From contig JAGFNK010000063.1 of NCBI GenBank assembly GCA_025769875.1, forward strand, positions 62,001 to 126,000: a stretch of DNA of 64,000 nucleotides. The letters run 5' to 3'. A program made the position numbers and the translations under genes. Below are positions 24,530 to 34,231 of this stretch, in pieces (within the stretch, counting starts at the first letter, position 1; each line of letters opens with the position of its first letter). This DNA is from Russula earlei. Taxonomy: Eukaryota > Basidiomycota > Agaricomycetes > Russulales > Russulaceae. Below the pieces are notes generated by a model, which was not told where the DNA came from, did not search any database, and saw only the letters and a list, made by a program, of their open reading frames with translations.

Positions 24530-26880
24530 ATTGCCGTTTTCAGGCACACTTGGCAGAGCTTGAATTCCACCCAAATCGGCGCAGAAACCCCCTCAAACAT
24601 GCGGGATGAATATCTCCCTCAAAACAGCTTCAATTCATATGAAATTTATTGTCCCTGAATCGCCTGAATGAGGGCTAGGCAGCCCCATTGTTTTCATGAG
24701 ATTTGAGTGAGAATTGGTGGAGCTGGACTCAAGCCACCTCTACATGTGTATTAGCTGAATTACAACTCAAAATCATGGTCTATATCTATTATTTTTCCCT
24801 CATTTTGTACCCATGGGCTGTCTTGAGGCAGCCCCATAGTGTTTTTGACTCAAGTGTTGTGGTGGTGTGCAACATTGTTTTCAGTGTGATTGGAGTGACA
24901 GCCAGCCACTCATTGCCCCTCTTACCTCTCCATTCTGACCATACACATACCCTGCGCCCATGCCTGCTCCAGCCTCCGTCCATACATCGTGCACCATCGC
25001 CTCCACCTTGCCTGCCTTGCCCATCGTCCCTGTGGTTCCCACCTCGTCCGCCATTCCCGTCACCTCAGTTCACCGCCGCCATCCTCGACTTGCCAGCCAT
25101 CATCGCCTCAGCTCCACCTGCCCTCACCGTCCCAGCATCACCCGCATTCACCATCATCACCACCTCGTCTGTCCCCACCACCATAGCCTCAGCCATGACA
25201 TCACCTATCGCCACTGTCCCCATCTTTGCCCAACCAGCTCCCGTGCCCTCAGTGTCGCCTGCTATGGCCACTGTCTCAGCTCCATGCACAACCATCATCT
25301 CAACCTCGCCCACCAATGTTTTAGCGCCGCCCACCACTTCAGCCCTCGCAGCCTCGTCTGCCACCCCTGCCTTCGTCTCATCTGCTCCTGTGCCCTCAGT
25401 CGTCTTGTTGCCCTCAGTCTCGTCCGTCGCCTCATCCGTTGCCACAGTAGCCTCAGTTGTGCCAGCCGCTGACTTCGCATCAGTCTCCATCTTAGCCTCA
25501 CCCATACTCATCAGTTCAGCCCAGTCCATCATAGCACCAGCATCACCAGCCGCCGCCGTCTCCACCCTGCCCTCAGCCTCAGCCTTCTCAGTCTCAGCCT
25601 GCCGCCACCGCTGCCCCTAGTTTTGCCAGCCGCCTCCATCGCCCCAGCTTCAGATCAGTCAACCACCACCACCGTGCTCTTAGCCTTGCCAGCTGCCTTA
25701 GTCTCATCAGCCACCGCCGTAGCCTCAGCCTCAGCCACCGACGTCTTAGTGCCACACGCCGCCGCCTCCACCACCGTCTCACAAGCCACCGCCGCCATGC
25801 CCTTGTCAGCCACAGCCACTGTCGCCCCTGCGTTGCCCTCAGTCGTCGCCTCTGCCCCGTCTGCCTCCACCGTCGCACCAGCTCAGTCCGCCGCCACCTT
25901 CTCAGTCTCAGCCTCAGTCTTCTCAGTCACAGCCGCCACTTTAGTAGTTTCGCGTGACACCAGCACCGCCGCACCGTCGCAACCCCTCGCCACCAGCACC
26001 ACCCCAGAAGACCAAGAAGGCCTCGGCCACGAACTTAGCCACAACATGCCACAACAGGAGCAGAAGCCGCCGCCATGCCGCCGCCACAGGAGAAGCAGTT
26101 GCCGACGCCAACAGCACACCGCACGCCGCCTCCCACATCGCCTCCCCATCCATTCGCGCACTCTCGCCCATGTCTGCTGCCGACACCTGCAGTGGAGATG
26201 ACCCCGCCACCACCGCCGCAAGATGACAGATCCCACCCCCGCACAAGCCACCCCATGCATCCTCTTTCTCGAGTCCTCGCCACCTACGTCTCTATCTACA
26301 AACTCACGCTCACCGCCTACGCCTTCGCTCCTCATCCACGCCTGCTGCCACCACCTGCAATGGAGATGACTCCTGTATATAAAAACACCCTAGCTACTCT
26401 GTAGTAGAAAGAGTTCAGAATAGGACCCCTCTTTGCAACCCACTCCTCTCTGTCTGTGAAAAACAAGAAGGATGGTCAGAATCGAGAGGCAAGAGGGGTG
26501 ATGAGTGGCTGGCTGTGACTCCAATCGCACTGGAAATAACATTGCACACCACAACACTTGAGTCAAAAACACTATGGGGCTGCCTCAAGACAGCCCATGG
26601 GTACAACATGAGGGAAAAATAATAGATATAGACCATGATTTTGAGTTGTAATTCATCTAATACACATGTGGAGATGGCTTGAGTCCAGCTCCACCAATTC
26701 TCACTCAAATCTCATGAAAACAATGGGGCTGCCTAGCCCTCATTCAGGCAATTCAGGGACAATAAATTTCATATGAATTGAAGCTGTTTTGAGGGAGAAA
26801 TTCATCCCACATGTTCGAGGGGGTTTCTGCACCGATTTGGGTGGAATTCAAGCTCCGCCAAGTGCGCTGAAAACAGCAAT
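24530..26880. mobile_element. Long-TIR element 1 (about 410-bp inverted arms)
   Basis: The left arm (24530-24942, starting ATTGCCGTTTTCAG) and the right arm (26472-26880, ending CTGAAAACAGCAAT) are inverted copies over about 410 bp with scattered mismatches. The same arm sequence bounds the element at 29643-31524, so it is a family. The core is a low-complexity Ala/Ser/Thr/Pro-coding repeat. On the core side of the right arm a TATATAAAAACACC box occurs in both elements. No transposase is seen and the target duplication could not be resolved. Confidence 0.8.
24960..26370. repeat. Degenerate CCTCAGCC / GTCTCATC-type minisatellite core
   Basis: The core of long-TIR element 1 is a run of short, drifting repeats rich in CCTCAGCC, CACCATC and CGCCGCC. 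Because the repeats share a three-base period, both strands stay open for hundreds of bases (plus 24703-25620 and 25623-26201, minus 25065-25565). These would encode Ala/Ser/Thr/Pro or Ala/Glu/Thr/Gly/Met-rich polymers. No start context or conserved domain supports a gene. Confidence 0.65.
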
Positions 26881-27009
26881 AAAGAAACTTGTATTTGTTA
26901 ATCAAGTTATTGTTCATCATGGCCTGTGACTCCTGTCACCCCCAAAAAATACCAAAATCCAAGTTCAAGTTCAAGATTCAAGAATTCTTGGTTGGTAAAT
27001 GGGGCCTTA

Positions 27010-27549
27010 GAGAATTGAGAAAGTTCTTGAAGTGATTCCTTGATTGCTTGCAAGCCTACAAGTCTGAAGCATGATCCAGTGATATTTCACAAGAGAACAA
27101 GCTTAGAGCTTGTTCTTGTTAACAAGAGGTCTTATGTATACAGAGAGAATGCTATATCAAATAGTATCCTCAAGTGAATAGTGAGGCAATCAATCAAGAA
27201 CATGCTGGAACATAGTGGTAGACATGAGTCAGGGAACAAGTCATTAATTGCAACTAAGACATGAGTCTTGTCTGGGTAAGCTGACCCAGTTGCTGGTTTG
27301 GTCCGAAGTGTCAGCCCTTGTGACATCACCTTTCTCTTCCATGATATTGACATTGATTGTTCAGAATCTACAACATGGCTCATTGTCCCCCATAACCACT
27401 CTCATTTCCTTGCATGTGCTTGCCTATCACCATGCCAGATTCATCTCTTGCTTATCATGCTTACCTTGCTTTTTGCTGGATCCTCTTTCTTAATGCATGT
27501 TTAGCACATTTAGCACATCTTTGTACCCATGCTTGGACTATTTATTATC
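27010..27549. other. AT-rich host sequence flanking the Harbinger insertion
   Basis: This continues the sequence interrupted at 21362. Short open frames (for example 27248-27504) have no recognised motif. It is probably older transposon sequence. Confidence 0.4.
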
Positions 27550-27775
27550 TGCTTAATACACTTAAAATAGCAGCTTAGAGCCACACCTAAGCCCAAGATA
27601 AGAAGCCTAGATAAGTCCAAGGATGAGCCAGACAATAAGCCCAGCTAAGCAAATTCATGAGGAGACCTAGCTTAGTGTGCTTAGCCTAAGCATGTCAAGC
27701 CCAGCTTGGCAGTGCTTAGAAGTGTTGCTAAGCACCATTAAGCATGCTTAAGCATCACTAAGCAAATCTTGGATT
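27550..27775. repeat. Cluster of CTAAGC / GCTTAG short palindromic repeats
   Basis: Within about 225 bp the hexamer CTAAGC, its complement GCTTAG or near variants (TTAAGC, CTTAGA) recur more than a dozen times. They include perfect palindromes such as AGCATGCT inside TTAAGCATGCTTAA. It does not look like coding sequence. Confidence 0.6.
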
Positions 27776-28144
27776 TTCCTAATGCAGCATTGCAGCCATT
27801 TGATTGTTAGCTCAGTTCAGTGGGGCCAAGTCCCTAGACTTGGTTCAATGGGTTCAGTGGGGCTGGCTTGAAGAGACCAGTTCGAAGGTTTAGCATCTCA
27901 AGACCAAGTCAAATTATTGACTGGTCTGCAGACAGAGTCAGTCTCCCAGTTACTTCAGCAGCCAATAAGTGGCTACTTTGAATGCCCCTAATGTAGTGAA
28001 TAGATTGTCTTCATAGAGCAATGTAATAAACCAATCATCTCCATAGTCAACCATGATTTCAGTCATCCTACATAGATATAGTCATAACCTACTGTAACTA
28101 CATTGTGAAATATAGAAGTGGTATGATGCTATGGAGCACAACAT

Positions 28145-29594
28145 TGTCAAGACTCACTGTTGAACTATCCAGTTCAAGAGTGAGGGGTAAGCTTGAAGAT
28201 GAGTCGATAGACGTCCAAGATGGTGTGGGCAAGAAGTAGAGTCCAAAGCAGTAACAAATACCAAAGAGGTATAGTTACTGGTAGAGTCGAGCAGGTACGC
28301 AGGGAAGAGGCCAAAATGGTCACAAGGGGATGGTCCTTAAAGGAGTATCCCAGGGATAGAGAGTGCCATGAACAAATGGACAGTCTGAGGACTGTCTGCT
28401 ACTTTATTGAGCGCTTATATACTACAGGAGAACTGCTAAATAGGGAACAAGTCATAACCTTGTTATCAAGCACAAAAGAGTGATGACTAAGGAGTCAGAG
28501 TGCGCTTACTGAGCATGCTCAGTCATGCTCAGTAAGCTGCTGAGTAAGAAGGCTCCTCTTGATGAGTAGGAGCCTTCACTGTCCACGTGTTCACTGCTTT
28601 AGTACATGTGCAAGCACCTGATTCATTTTCTGTTAGTTAGTTTAGGGCCAGTCATTTGAGGACTTGTAGTTTGGTTTAGGGAGTAGTGTTATCTTATAAG
28701 GCCCCTTATATAGTTTTATTAGGGTCCTTAGATGTTGAGATCTGCACTGCTCAGAGTCTCAGGCACGTTGTGATATGATCACAACTCGGATGCGTTGACA
28801 CGTTGGATCACCTGGACCGGGCATCACCAGCTCAGCTCATATGCTGCAGCATGCATTAGTTACACTGATAGAGTGATTTAGGACAATCAGTAGCTACTTA
28901 CAACTGATCCTTGGACTTACTTAGTAATCCGTGATTGTAGTTAACTGTACTGCATCCAGTGGTGGTCTCAGGTACTTAAGAACACCACAAAGTACGTAGA
29001 TCACTTCAGTTTTGTGTCAACCAAACTGAAGTGAGTATTTACACTATGATATCTTATCTCATAGTACTGATGACACATTGTAGCTGTTGTCTGATAGGTA
29101 CATTATTTATATCAGTTTTGTGTCAACCAAACTGAACTGTTGTCTGATAGATTGGCCTGTGATCTTATCATCTGCTGCTATCTAATCACACATACTGTGC
29201 CTATTTTCAACATTAGAGTCGACCCTAATACTTCTATTAAGGTCCTTAGTATTGCCTTATAGTTCATTCTATAGTTATTAGAGTTTAGTCTAATAACGCA
29301 TTGTAGGGTCTTTGATACTGTGTTAGTGCCTATTGTAGAGCATCTAGAGTCATCCTAAAGGGTCCTTAGGAAGGTCCTAATACTGTCTTTTATTGCTAAA
29401 AGGGTTGCCATTAAGTGGGGCTTGCTGTATGTCGATTGTGCCAAGAATTGCTCACGCAACAATGCGCGCACAATATTGTGGACACCTCTACTCACCCCTT
29501 TTGCTTGTGTGAACAGGGTGACACCATAGAGGCTGGGTTTCCTCTCATAAGGAAGGGTCCTTCAAGGGCCCTCTCCAGAGAATGGTTCATGACA
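28145..29594 (-). mobile_element. Solo LTR (family Y), inverted copy, itself interrupted
   Basis: This is the reverse complement of the LTR at 46-1014, starting TGTCAAGACTC and ending TTCATGACA, with high identity. The 5-bp duplication AACAT lies at 28140-28144 and 29595-29599. Subtracting the nested insertion and its duplicate leaves 965 bp, against 969 bp for the other copy. Confidence 0.92.
28733..29212. mobile_element. Solo LTR (family Z, 480 bp) nested in the family Y LTR
   Basis: It starts TGTTGAGATC and ends CTATTTTCAACA. The direct repeat TTAGA lies on both sides (28728-28732 and 29213-29217). The uninterrupted family Y copy at 46-1014 shows the empty site. An internal motif, CAGTTTTGTGTCAACC, occurs twice about 104 bp apart. 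Confidence 0.92.
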
Positions 29595-29642
29595 AACATA
29601 GTATGCAGTTGTGCTATGGTGTCTATGGTGTCTACAGTATTT

Positions 29643-31524
29643 ATTGCTATTTTCAGCGCACTTGGTGGAGCTTGAATTCCACCCAAATCGGCACAGAAAC
29701 CCCCTCAAACATGTGGGATAAATATCTCCCTCAAAACAGCTTCAATTCATATGAACCTTATTGTCCCTGAATTGCCTGAATGAGGGCTAGGCAGCCCCAT
29801 TGTTTTCATGAGATTTGAGTGAGAATTGGTGGAGCTGGACTCAAGCCACCTCCACATGTGTATTAGATGAATTACAACTCAAAATCATGGTCTATATCCA
29901 TTATGTTTCCCTCATGTTGTACCCATGGGCTGTCTTGAGGCAGTGTTACCGAGTGGTTTGGGGTCCGGAAGATGCTGGAACACCTGAACCATGGACTGCA
30001 CTGTTTGCATTATGCGTGCGTCAGATCTTGATCGTTTATGTTCGTTGATATCACATTTGGAACGCGTTGATCGTATCTTTCAGAAGATGTACTGAAGAAG
30101 CAATGAGTAGCATTGCTTCTGTCCCAGATGTTCCTGTACCGCCACGTACGTCGATTCCTTGATTGGGGAAGCACTTAATGCTTCCAGCACCAAGATCGTT
30201 TACATAGAAGCCACCTTGCTTCTATGAGCTGCCTTTTGCTTCTATAGCACCAACCAGTACTACAGTAGCATGAACCTTATCCCTGTAGGGCTATATAAAG
30301 CCCCCAGTAGAAACAGTTGAGCTTTAAGCTCGACTTAGTTTGCCAATCCCAAACAGTTGACTCCTACCCCGTCTGCAGAGCCCCTCTCATCTTGTTGTCA
30401 TACTCTAGAAGGATCTAACACTCCTTCCCCTCCACGAGTATTGCTTGCTTGACTCAAGCATATCTGCATTGGTAGGACACGTTTATAGATGCGACCATTG
30501 ATCTTATTTAAGGCACTTTGGAGCCTTAACATCCATTTCATCAACTCTCAACACACCATCCACCATCTACTCTTTGCCTTCCCCTTCCTTTCCTAAGAGT
30601 CTCTCTTCACTCCCCTGAGAAGAGCTCTCCTCCTTTAAGACCTACCTTCCTCTACTCTCTCTGCGTTGTTCAAGGTCCCTGATGGACTTGAATGCATATA
30701 GCTAGTGGAACCAGCCCTAGTCTATTCCATTATAAACTTACCCTAGCTTCTCAACAGACTGAGTCATACTAGGAAGGGTCTATTGGCCATAACCTGTTTA
30801 GCATAAAACACTTCAACCGCTGCAGGGATCCTTATTCTCTATACACGGGAACCAGCCCATTTCTTGAACACCTCTCTATCACCAACTTGTCCTTACACTT
30901 GTGAACTGACATGGCTAGTTACCGTGACATTGCATCTCAAGCCTTTCATGACTGCCTCAACCATCTCAACCAGTCTTGATTCACTTTCATGCCTTTCATC
31001 TCTAGTACCTCTCTCCTGTATATAAAAACACCCTAGCTACTCTGTAGTAGAAAGAGTTCAGAATAGGACCCCTCTTTGCAACCCACTCCTCTCTGTCTGT
31101 GAAAAACAAGAAGGATGGTCAGAATCAAGAGGCGAGAGGGGTGATGAGTGGGTGGCCACAACTCCAATCGCACTGGAAACAACATTGCACACCACAACAC
31201 TTGAGTCAAAAACACCATGTGGCTGCCTCAAGACAGCCCATGGGTACAACATGAGGGAAAAATAATATATATAGACCATGATTTTGAGTTGTAATTCATC
31301 TAATACACATGTGGAGGTGGCTTGAGTCCAGCTCCACCAATTTTCACTCAAATCTCATGAAAACAATGGGGCTGCCTAGCCCTCATTCAGGCAATTCAGG
31401 GACAATAGGTTTCATATGAATTGAAGGTGTTTTGAGGGAGATATTCATCCTGCATGTTTGAGGGGGTTTTCTGCACCAATTTGGGTGGAATTCAAGCTCT
31501 GCCAAGTGCACTGAAAACAGCAAT
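29643..31524. mobile_element. Long-TIR element 2, left arm truncated by an LTR-like insertion
   Basis: The left arm (29643-29943) and the right arm (about 31017-31524) match those of element 1. The left arm stops abruptly at the GAGGCAG preceding 29944, where an LTR-like sequence begins. The core differs completely from that of element 1. The right arm again carries TATATAAAAACACC at its inner edge. Confidence 0.75.
29944..30530 (+). mobile_element. Probable LTR (587 bp) inside long-TIR element 2
   Basis: It starts TGTTACCGAGTGG and ends GGAGCCTTAACA, with a GGGCTATATAAAGCCC box (about 30290) suited to an LTR promoter. The following 30531-30936 matches 1-40 plus 1015-1410, suggesting the internal part of the same retroelement. 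No flanking duplication is found, so either the element is incomplete or the ends are misplaced. Confidence 0.55.
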
Positions 31525-33240
31525 AATATTTCCTTCCCAAATGTTGACATCATATTGAGATCTGATGATCCCCTTGTCACCATGGTGCAGACCCTTTCCC
31601 CTTTTCTTATGGTTATTACTAATTGAAAAGTATATCAGGTATATAAATGACTCAACAGCCAAAAATCAAAGCTTGCAGGTGAAATTCTTAAGGCTGTCAG
31701 GGATTTTTTTGAATACTCTGAGTTCCTCAATCAACCAGCAAAAATACAACTGGACATCCATTGGGCCCTCCAAGGGGATGGCCCTGCCTATTATCAAACT
31801 CTGACTCCACAAACTTGCAGTGTTGCTCATGATGACCCCAGTTACATGGTACATCACCTTCCCTCTGTGGTATTTTCATTCTTACAATGGCATATCAGGC
31901 TCCTGATGGTTTCCTACAGTCCAGATTCATAGCCCCCTTTGGCAAGCAATATCTTCAATATGCCAAAGACTCTGTCCTTCAACCTGCACTCAACATGGAA
32001 CACCCACCAAAAGGTTTATACACCATAATCCTTACTGCGGTATGGTCCTCTTTTGTTCACTTGATGACCATTGTTGATTATCACCTTGGCAGGTGGAACA
32101 TGCTTTCATGGCATTCATGAGGGGCACTTATGTCAAGCCCCCATTATTCGCACACAAGCATTACTGGCAACCCTTTTTTTTTTTTTTTTTGGAGAGCGTT
32201 TTATTCTCGTAATTAGCAATTAATTACAGTGAATAAGTGTTAGATAGTGGGAGAAAAAGGATCAGCCCTATCTAACGTGCTGAAGCCGGTGCGGGGACCG
32301 AGTGTGAGGGGAAATGCATTTACGCACGGTCTGGTAGGCCAGTGTGGGACTCAGGTACCTAGGTTAGCCTCCTACCCACTAAAACCTCACGATTTTGGAG
32401 CCAGTCAGGGGGGAGATCCATTTGTTTTAGTAGGACCCCTTCCCAGGTGTTTTCGACTAGTTTTCTGAAGTTTTTGTCTCGAGTTATTGTTAACACAGTT
32501 ATTTTGTCATTTGTTAGTCGTTTGTTTATGGACTTCTCCCACCTGGTGTTCATTTCACGTATGGTGTGGGTTCGGCCTTGTCAAAGGACTTTTCGTTCCG
32601 CTGATGAAAGGCATAATGGTCATATGGGTGGGGACACGTGTGGTTACCACGTGGTTGTAGTGGCATGGAGCTGGTGGTGGCAGTTGGCGGTTGGGAGGAG
32701 GGGAGAGGGGGGTTGGGTAGGGTGTTCACAGCGAGTGTCGGTGTCGGTGTAGTCTGTTCGTTGTTGGGGAGTTGGTTTTGTATAGAGTGGGTTGTGTGCT
32801 TATGTGGGAGGGTTTCTCTATTGCAGATTGCATGCTAGCTATGTACATAGTGATTGTGTTATGTATTGGTTTGGCCAGTCGGCCTGGTGGATGGTGGTTT
32901 AGTTGGTGAGGGGGTCGTAGTTTTACGAAGGCTTGGACGGGTGGCTCTGGCCTTGCAGAGCTCACTGTCATCCTCACTGCCTATCCTTGCCCTGGCTTTG
33001 CCGTGGGAAAATCCGGACCTGGTGGTGGTCGCGGTTCAAGGAGCCCCCTGTTTACTGGCAACCCTTATAAGTCTTTCTCAGCCATGTAGATCATGTGAGC
33101 GAGAGGCAGTGGAGGACAATCCTGGAGCACATCAATGATGACAATGCTACTGACAAGGATCACTACATAGATCAGTTGATGCTATCTGCCTGTCACAAAA
33201 ATTTGTATATTCTGCAAAGCCCTTAGAATAGTGTTTCATT
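31525..33240 (+). pseudogene. Unassigned transposon protein remnant, interrupted by a LINE-like insertion
   Basis: Joining across the insertion gives coding-like text in shifting frames: GEILKAVRDFFEYSEFLNQ, IQLDIHWALQGDGPAYYQT, VEHAFMAFMRGTYVKPP, HKHYWQPL, then after 33066 HVSERQWRTILEHINDDNAT and YIDQLMLSACH. The wording suggests an old transposon protein. I cannot name the family, and stops break every frame. Confidence 0.4.
32176..33051 (-). mobile_element. 5'-truncated poly(A) retroelement (LINE-like) with 15-bp target duplication
   Basis: A run of T at 32174-32190 is a poly(A) tail on the minus strand. The 15-base direct repeat TTACTGGCAACCCTT bounds the insert (32161-32175 and 33052-33066), the mark of target-primed reverse transcription. 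The 876-bp body is GC- and CpG-richer than its surroundings and has partly open minus-strand frames (32977-32726, 32553-32359). No reverse transcriptase motif remains, so a SINE or processed transcript is also possible. Confidence 0.82.
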
Positions 33241-33714
33241 GGGGCTCGCATTTGATTACTCACCTTTCTGCATAGATTCTATGCCTTCATGTCTAATTCT
33301 TTTCTTCCAGCACCATTAGATATTGTATATAGGACCTAGATGTGAAGTTATGTAGGTTCCAGTAGGTTTCCTAGGTTTCCATCCAAGACCGTCTGGCCAG
33401 GTTTCCAAGAAAATGGACCTGGGATTCCAAGTGTCTAAGTTTCCAGGTTTTAGCTGGTTTTCTGTGGTTTTCTATGGTTTCTCAACTTGAGAAACCTCTG
33501 GAAACTGAAAGGCACAATTACTGATGTTCGATGTCAGAGGAATTGTTCCTTAAGTTTCAAGGCCGGTATTCGGTTACCAGTAATCTGGGCCCCATTCAGT
33601 TTTCCTTGAATCCACCTTTTGTTTTTGTGAATCCTGTGTATGGCTGATCACATCCTTTCCCTATTCAATCAGTGCTTCAAACATTTTCGCGTGACTATGT
33701 GTGACTGTCCGTGT
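33241..33714. other. Intergenic with GGTTTCC-rich stretch
   Basis: Between about 33350 and 33500 the word AGGTTTCC and variants recur, probably degenerate repeats. No gene is seen. Confidence 0.45.
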
Positions 33715-33849
33715 CTACTTACCAGTAGTGTCTGAAGCAACACGCCACAGAGTTTCGCCTGAGGGAAAACTGAATGACCATCCGATGCAGTGAGTCCCGC
33801 CAAAAGCCAACGTGACACCGACCACTGCTACCCATGCGAAAGCTAAACA
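33715..33849 (-). pseudogene. Fragment of the multi-pass membrane protein family
   Basis: The minus strand encodes FAWVAVVGVTLAFGG, HCIGWSFSFPSGETLWRVAS, matching residues near the C-terminus of the genes at 55173-56551 and 58275-59639. Only about 45 codons remain. They are fused directly to the MIA40 fragment next to it. Confidence 0.8.
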
Positions 33850-34096
33850 GGTGGTTTGGGGGGAGGTACGGGCGTTTCGGTCAGAGGTAGTATGATAGCG
33901 AGGAAGGTCGCCACTCATACGTGGGCGATCGTCCCTCTGCTCTTTGAATCGACTCGCCAACCCAGGTTGGAGGCAGCAACGATGGAAGCACCCGCTGCCA
34001 TTGCAAACCTGTGTCGCAAGAGACTCCTACCGAACTCATAGAACTAGAGGTATGTATCCCACGACGCAGGGATAGTCTCGCGACACCTCTCAGCAT
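33850..34096 (-). pseudogene. MIA40 5' fragment (copy B)
   Basis: The sequence starts [19 protein letters not shown] as in MIA40 at 19155. It then loses frame (GVSCDTG instead of GGLLRHRF) and stops just past the position of intron 1. The CPC/CX9C core is missing. It belongs to the duplicated block that includes the next J-like gene. Confidence 0.85.
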
Positions 34097-34231
34097 TGTT
34101 GTGTTCAAACAGTTGGGGCGAGGTGAGAGGTGAGTAAGTGACACGGACGTACTGCGTTTATTACATAACCATCCAACCTGTCCTGTGTGTGTGGGTATAA
34201 TATACTGTCTGTATGGTTAACAAAGTCAAGA

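Larger units (their letters stand above)
21363..27006 (+). mobile_element. PIF/Harbinger DNA transposon, inactive, with two nested insertions
   Basis: Terminal inverted repeats of roughly 45 bp or more begin GGCCCCATTTACCAACC and end in the complement GGTTGGTAAATGGGGCC. They are flanked by TTA at 21360-21362 and 27007-27009, the 3-bp target duplication typical of PIF/Harbinger. Inside are decayed genes for a Myb/SANT-like partner and a DDE nuclease. The 5.6-kb span includes a solo LTR (23415-24033) and a long-TIR element (24530-26880). Without them the original element is about 2.7 kb. Confidence 0.92.
27801..29636 (-). mobile_element. LTR-like element (family X, about 380 bp) split by nested LTRs
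   Basis: Read on the minus strand it starts TGTAGACACCATAGACACC and appears to end GAGCTAACAATCA, with TG...CA ends. The 5' part is repeated on the plus strand at about 61614-61850. Its flanks (CCATT and GTATT) match at only three of five bases, so the ends are less certain than those of the elements inside it. Confidence 0.5.

Noticed and set aside
24703..26201. Long plus-strand open frames as a real Ala/Ser/Thr-rich protein gene
   Set aside because: They begin inside a terminal inverted repeat and run through a three-base periodic minisatellite that is open on both strands.
24530..26880. Target duplication AAAGAA for long-TIR element 1
   Set aside because: On the left the word is separated from the arm by about eight bases, so it is not adjacent to both ends.
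29944..30936. A complete LTR ending at GTGACA (30936) instead of 30530
   Set aside because: The sequence after 30530 matches internal repeat sequence at the left edge of the window, and neither end choice gives a target duplication.
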